This document shows, piece after piece, positions 47,383 through 57,400 of a stretch of DNA of 64,000 nucleotides. The notes beneath the pieces are model-generated. The model did not search any database, was not told the DNA's origin, and saw only the letters and a program-made list of their open reading frames with translations. The stretch is from Aestuariibaculum suncheonense. GTDB lineage: Bacteria > Bacteroidota > Bacteroidia > Flavobacteriales > Flavobacteriaceae. Position numbers and translations under genes: made by a program. Each line of letters begins with the position of its first letter. Within the stretch, counting starts at the first letter, position 1. The stretch covers positions 565,559-629,558 of the forward strand of contig NZ_JACVXC010000002.1 of assembly GCF_014596935.1 (NCBI RefSeq), read 5' to 3'.

Positions 47383-48108
47383 GAAATTTTAAATTTGTAG
47401 TTATAAGAAAAAAACAAAAAAGAATACATTAACTATTAAATCAAGTTTTGTTCTTAAAACTTTAATAGCATTTGCTACCTGCTTTTTAACCGTCAGTTCA
47501 GATATATTTAATTCATAGGCAATTTCTCTGTGAGTTAAAAACTTTTTTCTACTCAAAAGAAATATTTCCTGCATTCGTGGTGGCAATAATTCAATTTCCT
47601 TTTCAATTAGATCTCGAAGCTGATTTTCTCTTATTAAATAATCAGAAGCGATGTTATTATAAGGACTTGGCCTATGCATATCAACATGTTTAGTGGCTAC
47701 AATTCTGCGTGAAATTACTTTAATCACTCTATTTCGAACTGCTGTATATAAATAACCTGATAGATGTCCTTCAATTTCAATTTTCAATCTATTTACCCAG
47801 ATATAAGAAAATAACTCATGAATAATATCTTTCGCTTCTTCTCTATCATTTAATCTTCTTAGAATATGCGCATATAGAACAGGTGAATACCTATTATAAA
47901 GTTCAGTGTAGGCCTTATGATCTCCATTTTTTATGAGAGAAAATAGTTCTTTATCTGAGGTCTCTTTGAAATATGCCATACGCTAATTAGTTAATATATT
48001 TTTTTTAGATATACATTTCTAGTACATTAACAAGTCTTATATATGAAAAAATAACACCTATTTCGACATGCTAAATCTTAATGAAAACACTTCTAAATAT
48101 TATTATTT
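47383..48108 (-). repeat. Segmental duplication, copy 2 (sigma gene plus flanks)
   Basis: Homologous to 44333-45054. The duplicated block includes the sigma coding region and its upstream promoter region. No FecR gene follows this copy; the lyase gene stands in its place. Confidence 0.75.
47401..47979 (-). CDS. ECF RNA polymerase sigma factor (copy 2)
   Basis: This 192-residue protein is about 89% identical to the one at 44351. Most changes are at the N-terminus (MAYFKETSDKELF) and the C-terminal tail; the DNA-binding region 4 differs only at a few positions (HREIAYELNISELTVKKQV). It has no adjacent FecR and may share the FecR at 43097. The reading frame is intact and the sequence remains under selection, judging from mostly conservative replacements. 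Motif copy C lies 253 bp upstream. Confidence 0.94.
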   Translation of the reverse strand: MAYFKETSDKELFSLIKNGDHKAYTELYNRYSPVLYAHILRRLNDREEAKDIIHELFSYIWVNRLKIEIEGHLSGYLYTAVRNRVIKVISRRIVATKHVDMHRPSPYNNIASDYLIRENQLRDLIEKEIELLPPRMQEIFLLSRKKFLTHREIAYELNISELTVKKQVANAIKVLRTKLDLIVNVFFFVFFL

Positions 48109-48232
48109 AAGCAGATCAGCTTGAAATAACAGATTATTTTACCCAACACAAACATTTAACTTACAGACACTTAAAATAATTCAACAAGCAAATTTCACGG
48201 ATTTAAAGCCCGTAATTAGTCACTAATCTATA

Positions 48233-48264
48233 TTATAGACCTTTGAAACAGCCTATGGGAGTAC
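48233..48264 (-). promoter_or_regulatory. Repeated 32-nt motif, copy C
   Basis: This copy matches copy D at 24 of 32 positions. On the minus strand GTACTCCC and GGTCTATAA are separated by the same spacer. It is downstream of the terminator ending the previous unit, so the first gene it could drive is the second sigma gene, 253 bp away. Confidence 0.45.
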
Positions 48265-48595
48265 TTAAAACAAAAAAAAACTAATTGTGCATTAGGAAAG
48301 TTTCGAATGGTTGTATTCTATAGTCTTTTAATGCTGAAGGTCAGTATTAATAAAACTAAGATCTATCGTCCTACATTTATCAAAATAGCCATAAAGTTGA
48401 ACTTAAATTTTCAGCCTTTCCATTCAAGTCAAAGTCACTCCTGCAAAAATCACATAGTTTTTTTACCTTATAATTTGATCTCCTGAAGCAGGCCTTTAAA
48501 TCTATAAAGTGAAATTTAAACACCTTGTTTTCTGAAACTAATATTTGAACAATTCTCTTTATTCACATGAAAATTTCAATTAAGAAAAAAAAAGA

Positions 48596-48625
48596 ACCCC
48601 ATAAATATGCTTCGTATTATGGGGT
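48596..48625 (-). terminator. Terminator of the dehydrogenase-to-SGNH cluster
   Basis: ACCCCATAA / TTATGGGGT forms the stem. On the minus strand it is followed by a T-rich tract (complement of AAGAAAAAAAAAGA). It lies about 280 bp after the stop of the dehydrogenase gene, beyond a remnant reading frame. Confidence 0.85.
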
Positions 48626-48679
48626 CTAATATTGAAAGGTATTTTGTTTCCAAAAGACAAAGCCATCCCCTCTTAAATT

Positions 48680-48844
48680 TTAGAGAATATCCTTTGTATT
48701 TAATGCTGTAAAGTCACTTAAGCTGTTTTGATGAGGAACCGTTTTTCCATCAACAGCATTCACTAGAAATATAGTTGATGTAAAAGCTATGCACCTTTTT
48801 TCATCGTTGTACGCATACGTTACTTGTAAATAAGATGTTATTAC
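48680..48844 (-). pseudogene. C-terminal fragment of an unidentified protein
   Basis: An open stretch of 54 codons ends in a normal stop and reads VITSYLQVTYAYNDEKRC, then TSTIFLVNAVDGKTVPHQN and FTALNTKDIL. It has no start codon near its beginning, where an in-frame stop occurs. The text looks like real protein, perhaps a hotdog thioesterase tail, but I cannot assign a family. It sits between the dehydrogenase gene and its terminator, so it may be the end of a decayed last gene of that operon. Confidence 0.35.
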
Positions 48845-48901
48845 TTAAAAAAATGTTTGAACCTTGATAAGTGAACCTATCTTCCACTGAAATCAACAAG
48901 T

Positions 48902-50395
48902 CTATCTGAATTTCTCGATATCTTCTTCAACTACAGAATCACCCTTATTTTCAAAAGAATTTCGAACATAGGTTAATACTTTGCCTACCTCTTCATTTGT
49001 TAGAAATTTAAATGACGGCATAGAGATGTCATTGTCAGACCCTTTTAGAACTAACGAAATTAAGGCTTTTTTGTCTTGAACAATGGAAGAACCTATTAAG
49101 GATGGATATACTTCTTTTATACCATTCCCATCTTGCTTGTGACATGCCGCACAATATTTTTCATACAATATCTCTCCTGTATTTTGTTTTAAGGCATCCA
49201 ACTCTGTTTCCTTTTGACGCAGAGGAACTTTTACCGCCTTTTCAACTGTTGTGATTTTAAGGATTCGGTCGTCTGTGCTATGCGGTTTTGACATTGGATT
49301 CCAGTCATGGTTACTTGTTGAAATATAAATATCCCCTTCAGGAGAAACGCATAAATCACGAATTCTTCCATAAACATCTTCGAGATAAATTTCTTCATTA
49401 ACAATTTCCAATCCGGATTGATTCAGTTTTAACACTCTTAAACTTTTGCCTTTTAAGGTAGTTAGCAATAAAGAGTTTTTCCATTCTGGTATTTTATTCG
49501 ACGAATAATAATCTAACCCTGCGGGTGCTATTGTTGGTGTCCAAGAGTACATCGGCTCTACATTTTTATGCAATTCAGCGTACTCTTTTTCATTATCTTG
49601 ATCGTGAAAGCCTTCAATCACATCCCATCCATAATTTCCATTAGGAAGAATTAAATTAACCTCGTCTTCTATGGCATCACCATGATCAGAAGCATACAAA
49701 TTATTATTTGAGGCGTCAACTAATCCTTGCACATTTCTCAAACCTGAAGCCCATACGTAAGAATCTTTGGTAGGGTTATCCTGAGGGATTTCTCCATTCA
49801 AATTCATTCGGAGGATTTTACCATTTAAGCTTTTTTCATCCTGTGCGTTTCCGTCTTTAGCAGCATCGCCAGTAGCCCAATATAAAAATTGAAGATTTCT
49901 TGAAAATGTTAATCGTGAACCATTATGTCCTGTCCCTGCTGGAATTTCAAAAATTATTTTTGGTTGCATTAAGGTATCCTTATAAAAAGTATATCTTTCT
50001 AGTCTTGAAAAACATTCTCCTTCTTTTTCTAAGGTATAATTAACAAAAACATAGGGATTTTCCTTTTGATTTGGATGAACTGCCATACCTAATAAACCAG
50101 ATGTTCGTTTCATCCAAACCTGAGGAATTGTTAACATTTTCTTTTTATCTCCATTTATTGGGTTAATTCTACTAATTACACCTTTTTGCTCCGTTATCCA
50201 TATGCAATCATCTGGCCCCCAAAGAATCTCCCAAGGCACATTTAAGCTATCCGCAACCACACTGATACTCAAAACAGTGGATTCTAATTGAATATTATTA
50301 TCTATAACTTTGCTAAATCGCTTTGTTTTGGTATTGCAACTGCTTAATATAATAGATAAACCTATTATAGTTGAAACTATGAGTGAATTTTTCAT
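48902..50395 (-). CDS. PQQ-type sugar dehydrogenase (GSDH) with C-terminal cytochrome c domain
   Basis: This 497-residue protein has a lipoprotein signal (IIGLSIILSSC). A six-bladed glucose/sorbosone-dehydrogenase propeller (about 45-385) includes VPWEILWGPDDCIWITEQKG, GTGHNGSRL, GLRNVQGL and ASDHGDAIEDEVN. A c-type cytochrome domain (about 405-485) has the haem site CAACH and distal Met in DISMPSFKFL. It would oxidise a sugar in the periplasm and pass electrons to its own haem. It lies 102 bp after the beta-helix gene as the last complete gene of the cluster. Confidence 0.88.
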   Translation of the reverse strand: MKNSLIVSTIIGLSIILSSCNTKTKRFSKVIDNNIQLESTVLSISVVADSLNVPWEILWGPDDCIWITEQKGVISRINPINGDKKKMLTIPQVWMKRTSGLLGMAVHPNQKENPYVFVNYTLEKEGECFSRLERYTFYKDTLMQPKIIFEIPAGTGHNGSRLTFSRNLQFLYWATGDAAKDGNAQDEKSLNGKILRMNLNGEIPQDNPTKDSYVWASGLRNVQGLVDASNNNLYASDHGDAIEDEVNLILPNGNYGWDVIEGFHDQDNEKEYAELHKNVEPMYSWTPTIAPAGLDYYSSNKIPEWKNSLLLTTLKGKSLRVLKLNQSGLEIVNEEIYLEDVYGRIRDLCVSPEGDIYISTSNHDWNPMSKPHSTDDRILKITTVEKAVKVPLRQKETELDALKQNTGEILYEKYCAACHKQDGNGIKEVYPSLIGSSIVQDKKALISLVLKGSDNDISMPSFKFLTNEEVGKVLTYVRNSFENKGDSVVEEDIEKFR

Positions 50396-50497
50396 GAATA
50401 CTTTGTATGTGATATTTTTAGTTCAATTCGTGGGGTTTTAATCAGAGCATTAAATCTGGATCTAAATTTTAAAATTTAGATCCAGATTTATGATTAT

Positions 50498-52441
50498 TTA
50501 TCTTTTTATCAACTTTGCAGTCATTGATCTTCCAGATTTTCTTTCTACAATTTTAACAATATAAACACCTGGATTTAGGTTCTTTATATTAATAGGATTC
50601 CCATCAACTTTCCCACTTTTCACAACCTTATGTGTTAAAGAAATTATTTTATAGTCCTCATTCAAAAATTCATCTGAAATAAAAACACTATCAGTTGCAG
50701 GATTTGGGAAAATTCCAATTTTGTTGATTGTGCTCTCATTAATTCCTAATGCTGCTGAATATTCATAAATCCCAATATCAGGAGTTGAACCATTTTGAAT
50801 AACATTTCCATCATAATCTAAAGTGGCCAATGGTATAATTCCTGCATCAATTGCCGGGGAATTAATATTAAGATGAAAATCTGAAGGAGCATTTACGAAC
50901 AAGGGGTTTCCTGCTATATTGTTTTTTATATTAGCATTCAGCGTATTAAATGTAGATGCCTCAGAAACAGTACCGTTATACATATACATAGTAGTCATTA
51001 CACTAAAATCGTTATGAATTAAATTATTTTCAAAAGTATTATTATATATTAGTTGCCCCATTTGGTCTTCATGAAACTGAACTGCAATATTATTGTCATT
51101 AGTTCCACAATTATAAAAAATATTATTTCGAATGATATTTCCTGAAACTTCATTCGGTTTTTTCCAATTTATAGAGTAAAGTACCAACCCTTTACTTTGT
51201 GTATTAGCAATAATGTTATTTTCTATAATGTTATCCCTTATTTGCACATTATAATTTTCTAACTGTATACCTACACCAATTTTATCAATTTTTAAAGGGC
51301 TATCAAGAACACCATCGATTATATTATGATGAAAGTGATTTCTGCTTCCTCCAAGTTGATTACTAACAGAAATATTGTGAATATAATTATTATAATACTC
51401 ACCATCTTCAGAATAACCACTGAAACCAATTCTTCCTCCATAAAGAATATCGGGAGATGTTAATTCATTATTTCGAAAAACAACATGAGATACTTTTAGG
51501 GATGGGTCACTACCTCCAACGGCACCAAAACTGGCATGACTCCAATTTTTAAAGAAACAATTGTCTATTGTAATATAGTGGGAGTTGTTAGTGATAAAAA
51601 TACCATCAATACATCCTGTTACCGTATGTGCTAGGCTAGCCGGCATCTGACTTTGATCGACCGTATTGTTTGAATCAATAGATGAATTCTTAATGACAAT
51701 ATTGGATGAACCAGTTATAGAGCTGCCATATGCAGCGTTAAACCCTATATTACAATCATCGACCTCCCAACCTTCATTGTCCATTATTCTTAATGAAGCA
51801 TTAGATCCTCCTCGAATATCTAAGCCAACAATGTTTATATAATCTGCATATCGTAATCTTACTGCCTCAGCGTATTTGGCCCAGCTAAAGGTATCAGATG
51901 CAGGGGAACTTGTAGAGTACACAGACAACTTTCCTCCTCCAATATAATAACCGGTTCCGTACAAACCTAAATCAGCTATTTGTTTAGCTCTTAACATTTC
52001 AACTCCATTCCTGAAAAATCGCTGATAATTGTCAGTAGGTGTTGACCATACATTATTTCCTTCATCTGTCCAAACAGGGTTTTGCTGTATAATAACATCA
52101 ATTATAGGTTTTTCGCCAGTACCATATGCGGAATAGGTAATTGGATTGGCACTACTTCCTGAAGGATGGAAATTCGAGAACAAACGTTCACCATTCCAAA
52201 TTTCACCTCTTTTGAAAAATATCACGTCTCCTGGCATAAAACCAGAAGAACTGTTATTGACTTTATTTAACGTCTTCCATGGCGTAGCATCGGAAGTACC
52301 ATTATTGCTATCATTACCCAATGTAGCGTCAACATAATATTCCGTGGCATGCAGAACAGCTGAGAATAAGGTTAAAATTCCAATAAAGTAATAATGAATT
52401 CCTTTTTTTAATCCTTGTCTAATCTTGTAAAATTGGTTCAT
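50498..52441 (-). CDS. Right-handed beta-helix protein with type IX sorting domain
   Basis: This 647-residue protein has a signal sequence (HYYFIGILTLFSAVLHA), then a pectate-lyase-like beta-helix (about 32-550) beginning EYYVDATLGNDSNNGTSDAT and rich in N-I-I-x-N repeats (IENNIIANT, IRNNIFYN). A C-terminal Por secretion sorting domain (about 570-647: IGIFPNPATDSVFI, LNPGVYIVKI) sends it through T9SS to the cell surface. It may be a polysaccharide lyase or a glycan-binding protein; no catalytic set can be identified. The gene lies 168 bp after the second beta-helix gene. Confidence 0.82.
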   Translation of the reverse strand: MNQFYKIRQGLKKGIHYYFIGILTLFSAVLHATEYYVDATLGNDSNNGTSDATPWKTLNKVNNSSSGFMPGDVIFFKRGEIWNGERLFSNFHPSGSSANPITYSAYGTGEKPIIDVIIQQNPVWTDEGNNVWSTPTDNYQRFFRNGVEMLRAKQIADLGLYGTGYYIGGGKLSVYSTSSPASDTFSWAKYAEAVRLRYADYINIVGLDIRGGSNASLRIMDNEGWEVDDCNIGFNAAYGSSITGSSNIVIKNSSIDSNNTVDQSQMPASLAHTVTGCIDGIFITNNSHYITIDNCFFKNWSHASFGAVGGSDPSLKVSHVVFRNNELTSPDILYGGRIGFSGYSEDGEYYNNYIHNISVSNQLGGSRNHFHHNIIDGVLDSPLKIDKIGVGIQLENYNVQIRDNIIENNIIANTQSKGLVLYSINWKKPNEVSGNIIRNNIFYNCGTNDNNIAVQFHEDQMGQLIYNNTFENNLIHNDFSVMTTMYMYNGTVSEASTFNTLNANIKNNIAGNPLFVNAPSDFHLNINSPAIDAGIIPLATLDYDGNVIQNGSTPDIGIYEYSAALGINESTINKIGIFPNPATDSVFISDEFLNEDYKIISLTHKVVKSGKVDGNPINIKNLNPGVYIVKIVERKSGRSMTAKLIKR

Positions 52442-52609
52442 ATTTTAAAATTTAGTTATTAATTATTTATTTAAATTACAGTTACCTCTATAGGGAACAT
52501 TGTAGATTTTTATTGAAACTATATTTTTAATTGATTCAGCTTTACGCTGAATCGAATCCAAACACTTCATCAAAAGGTTAACTCACTTTTTTAAATTTTA
52601 AACCTCTTA

Positions 52610-54403
52610 TTAATCACCTCCATTGTATTGAATAGCCCCCATACTAGGCTTGAACGGATCCCACTTTTTTCCGAAATAATCAACAAAATCTTCACCAAGT
52701 AGGGATGTATACTGAGTAGTACCACCATATTTTAGAGCGGTAGGTGAGCTTTCAGTGAGTGTGAAATTACGTTTGGCGACATCGGTAAAACGAGGATTAA
52801 ATTGCGTATTTCCTCTAAAATATTGAGGTAATACAAGATTTAGTTCTGCAGCGTTGTACACATCTTTCGTCCCTAAATTCTTAAATCTTGCAACAGGTTC
52901 TGTACTGTTTTCCTGCCAAAAGTTATTGTGCTGAACAATAACTGTCCCAGCGACATTAGTATTAACGTCTATAGCTATATCTCCAAAATTATAGATGATA
53001 TTATTGGCAATTACATTATTACTGACTGCAATAGGGTTTGCTTTACTATCCTGAATCATTATAGCGCATTCCTCTGTACTTACGAATGTATTATTTACCA
53101 AATAATTATGGTGTGCTTCAATCCACGGACCCGTCCCCCGATAACGCCAAACCGCCCAATCCACTCCCCAACCCTGGTGTGAGTGCCGAGGCATTTTGGT
53201 CACTGTTACTCCAGCAAAAATATTGCTGTAGATCTGATTATAACTACCCAAAATATGACCAGTTACCGTATAATCATGAAAGTAATTCCTACGGATAATG
53301 TTGTGAGTCGTTAGGCCCTCAAACCCATTCATATCTATGGCATGTGTATAAGCAGATTCGCCTCCAGAAACATCGTTCATCTCGACAATTAGGTTATGAA
53401 CCCCGTGAACTCCAAGTATGTATGAAGTTATGGAAATGCCAGAATGTCCCCAATTAAGTATCTTATTGCCTTGAACAAGCCCGCCTTCTACCGCATGAAG
53501 CATAAAAATACCATCACCGCTCAACAATATATTAGGATCATTCTCATAATCAGACCATACTTTATCAACCAAACAATTAAGTATATTGATGTTAGCAACA
53601 TAGGTTGTAAGATCACCCTGACCTGAGTGTCCTGCTTGTATTCCCGATCCGGCCCCCTGCTGAATGATACAGCTATCGAAGGTAATATTGGCACTTGGTG
53701 CCCATATGTTAACAATATTACTTGTAGAGCCACCTCTAAAATCGATATTCCTAAATGTAAAATAATTGGTATTCTCCATTAGTACTACTGGCTTGCTCCC
53801 AACCATAAGCACTTCTACATTTTTAGGAGCAACAAGCGAAGAACCTGTATTCATATAAACAATACCGTTCTTATTGATCACGCCTTCCTTTATAAACCAT
53901 TCGTGAGGTTGGTCTACGTCCGTTTCATTAGCTAATTTATCGCTGGTATTTACTTTATATTTTGATACGCCGTTTGCAAACAAACGCAAGGCTTTGGAAT
54001 ACCCATATATCGCATGCTTCCAAGTAGTTGTGCCTATAATGTTTTCCCATCCGTCATCGCTCAATACGTTTAAATTGGAAATAACAGGCTTATCCCCAGC
54101 ACCATACGCATCAATGATTACAGGGTTATTTCGCGTTCCTGATTTGTTACTGAGATCAAATAAACCAAAAGGTATATACCAAGCATCTCCCCTTTTAAAT
54201 AACAATTTGTTACCAGCTTTGGCTAATGCTGTGGCTGCCGCCAAACTTTTCTTTGGGGCTGATATGCTGGTTCCTTTATTAGAATCATTTCCACTATTGG
54301 AAAAATAATAGGTTGTTGCTTGAGCTGATGCCAATCCAGAAAACAATCCGAAAACCAGAGTTAAAGCTGTTTTTTGACTAATCCGTAGCAAAGAGTTTAG
54401 CAT
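52610..54403 (-). CDS. Right-handed beta-helix protein (no sorting domain)
   Basis: This 597-residue protein has a signal peptide (LVFGLFSGLASAQA). The start of the mature part, TTYYFSNSGNDSNKGTSISA, matches the same N-terminal pattern as the neighbour at 50498, followed by a beta-helix with NIDFRGGSTSNI, MHAVEGGLVQGNKIL and NNVIANNIIYNFGD. It ends without a T9SS tail, at GAIQYNGGD, so it is probably periplasmic. It lies 18 bp after the large lyase/propeller gene and appears co-transcribed. The base composition looks less AT-rich than in the gene to its left. Confidence 0.8.
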   Translation of the reverse strand: MLNSLLRISQKTALTLVFGLFSGLASAQATTYYFSNSGNDSNKGTSISAPKKSLAAATALAKAGNKLLFKRGDAWYIPFGLFDLSNKSGTRNNPVIIDAYGAGDKPVISNLNVLSDDGWENIIGTTTWKHAIYGYSKALRLFANGVSKYKVNTSDKLANETDVDQPHEWFIKEGVINKNGIVYMNTGSSLVAPKNVEVLMVGSKPVVLMENTNYFTFRNIDFRGGSTSNIVNIWAPSANITFDSCIIQQGAGSGIQAGHSGQGDLTTYVANINILNCLVDKVWSDYENDPNILLSGDGIFMLHAVEGGLVQGNKILNWGHSGISITSYILGVHGVHNLIVEMNDVSGGESAYTHAIDMNGFEGLTTHNIIRRNYFHDYTVTGHILGSYNQIYSNIFAGVTVTKMPRHSHQGWGVDWAVWRYRGTGPWIEAHHNYLVNNTFVSTEECAIMIQDSKANPIAVSNNVIANNIIYNFGDIAIDVNTNVAGTVIVQHNNFWQENSTEPVARFKNLGTKDVYNAAELNLVLPQYFRGNTQFNPRFTDVAKRNFTLTESSPTALKYGGTTQYTSLLGEDFVDYFGKKWDPFKPSMGAIQYNGGD

Positions 54404-54421
54404 TTAATTTAATCGAATTAA

Positions 54422-57400
54422 TTAGTATGAATTATTTTCTGTTTTCTTTGAATACACCTTCCCTTTAATCTGAAAACCATTCACTTCACCAGTATCAGTA
54501 GTAATCACGGCGACCTCTCCTTTAGCCACTTTTATTACCTGTATGTCTACAGGGCTTCCTATCACTTTACTTTTACTAATTATGTTTCCACTAGCGTCCA
54601 TAGCTATTATGGTTCCGTCCTCGCTTCCAATACAAAGCCATGGCGCATGACTACCTTGTATTACTTTTACAACCATTGGAGGAGATGGCAACATTTTAGC
54701 CCATAATGAGTTTGTCTGTCCATCAAATAGGTTCACAAATCCAGAAGAAAGCGCCACTACAATTTCAGGCTTTTCGTCAGCTGTAATATCGGCCACGTCC
54801 ATCATGCGTATATTTGCTCGCGGAGTAGTGCTACCTGGCCCAAACTGAACGTTATGCAATGGTTCTCCATCGTTACTGTAAACGGTTATTCTATTCCAAG
54901 AACCATTAATGGCAGATACTATTTCACACGTCCCGTCTCCATTCATATCTTTATGGAAGTTATCAAAACGGTTCATTACCATCCAGCCGTTAACTTGAGT
55001 ATGTCCCTCTGGAACCCCCATATAACCATAGTCACTTACTTCCATTTCTTTACTGTTTATAATGGCGAGGTTCGGTTTATCACTTTCCCAGCGCCCAGCC
55101 AACAGGTTTTTGCTGCCATCATTCTGATCTAAGATCATAAACTGGCGAGGGTTGCCCCAAAATACAGGCATACGTTTCACCAGCTTGCCTTGCTCATCCA
55201 AAACCTCTATAGTACCCGCACTACCCACAAAAGCTCTACTCTTTCCATTATCATACTCTCCACTATACAAGCCATGAACTCCTGGGTAAGCTGATTTGAA
55301 CCAATATTGTTTCCCAGCTTCAAAAACGGCTGGATCCATTACAGATGTAAACTCCCACCTTTTGTTTCCATTTTCATCAAAAGCAATCACCTTTTCATCT
55401 GCACATCCTACCAAAAGTAATTTTGGTTCTGCCCACCAACGCAGAACCCGTACTTCACCAGGTGTTGTAAACTTTTGAACTATTTCACCTTTAATATTTA
55501 ATAAACTAACCAAGTTCTCTGCAGCCATAGCAATAACATTACCCTTAGATGATGGAATAACTACACTATTTACTGGTCTTCCGTTAATCTTTGCCTGCAA
55601 AACTGGTTTCATAACTGGAACAGCACTTTTAGTGTTCTCACTATTTTTAGCAAACAATGATGCGCGACGTTCTTTTGCTGTTTGCAATAGAGCTGATAAT
55701 TCAGTAGTTAAAGTTTGCATGACAGCTACTGAAGGTATTACTCCGTTGAACTCTTGTTTTCCTGCTCTTAGCTCAAAACTATACAGCTGTCCTGCTGGTT
55801 TACCATTTACTTGTTTCCGCCCAATCATTATGTTACCAGGAGTATCGAGTGCCAGCATAAGTGTAACGGCTTCATCACTTTCAACCACTAATTTTCCTGT
55901 TGCAAAATCCCAGTCTATTTTTATCGGTGCAGTTGCACTAAGTAACGATTTACTCAATCCTGCAGTACGTATATTATGTCCGTAAACAGATTTTTCGCTT
56001 AGTAGTACCAATTCGCCATCAATGCCTTCGTGCTTTCCAGTTACAGCAATAGCAGCTTCGGGCAATAAAAGAGCTGCAGCATTTTTTGTTAACTGCAAAC
56101 TGGCCAATTCACCTACGGTACCAGACTTATTTTCTCCTAAAAGATGAAAAAAACTACGTTTCTCGCCTTCACGTCCAGCTCCACGCCAGTTCATAATCAT
56201 TTTATCTGCTTGCTTTACTTCCATCTCTTCCGATGAGTGAAGCTCATATTTAGCTTCTGCGATTTCTTGAGGCTGTATTTTAATAAAGTTACCCTCTGGC
56301 ATCCATGATGCTTCAGGAATATCCCACGTTGTTTCAACAAGGATGGTTTCACTGTTACCTCGGAAAGTGATTTCGTCAGCAATAAGAGCATATCGCTCTT
56401 TACGAAGCGTCAGCGAACGACGCCAGTTTGTAAAAGCTAGGTCGGGCACCTCTGCAACTGCAGTTGTCACCTCTCCAACCACTCCTTGGTATAGTAAAGC
56501 TGCATCCATTGCTACTTTAGGTTCGAACATACCATCAGCACTAGTAATTACTTGATTATGGTATCCTTTTAGCAATGTTGAACCTTTAAGACGAAGCTCC
56601 AGAATATCAAATGAATGGTACGGGTTACGCAAAGCTCCATTATAACCTTTTATAAGAACAAAATCACCTCCTGCACCAAGGTCACTACGGTAACTACACC
56701 AACGGAATGACTGTTTTTGGGTGAAGCCAGTATTACGAGCCTTCCACATTTCTTTTGGCATTAGTTGTATATTCCAACTTCCACTTAAATCTTTAGGTAC
56801 TTCCACAGGTAAGTTAGAATCTGGCCAATAGGATTGACCCAAACGAAACGCGTCGGTGTCTAAATCAACATGTTCACGATAATAAAGCCATCTTCCCTCA
56901 TTTAAAATGTAAGCTGTTTTATTAAGCATGCTCAATGATGACGTGTGAAGGCCCCAATCAGGTTTATGCCCCGTAAAAATTATTTGTTGTGTATTAAATG
57001 CCTGCCTTAGATTGGCCATTGTTTCAGGATCGCGATTACCAGTAAGAAGCAAGTAATTTAGTATTGGATCAAAAAAGGAGGTAAACCAAAAAAGATGATC
57101 ATTAGTTCCCGCCATCCAATAGGTGTTTTTAAGACCTGAAAAATATAAATCTGCGGCATACATGGAACGTTTCCAAATAGGATTAGGGTAGTCTTTTTCA
57201 AAATACCTCCCCAAAACATATAATGAAAATGCAGACCAGTCGCTATGACGACTACCAATAGATGGTGACTCCTCTTTGGCATCATAAATACCCTCAACTA
57301 CACGATGAGGAAGCTGACGGGCAAAGGCATTAGTGATTTTTAAACGCATTTCGTCTGTGAGCAAAGGACTTTCTTCTATTAAATCCCACATCTCAATCAT

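Larger units (their letters stand above)
47980..48901. other. Long intergenic region with regulatory sites and a gene fragment
   Basis: This 922-bp stretch holds, from left, the duplicated sigma leader (to 48108), motif copy C (48233-48264), a terminator (48596-48625) and an open C-terminal fragment (48680-48844). Sequence from 48265 to 48595 shows nothing I can name. Confidence 0.5.
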
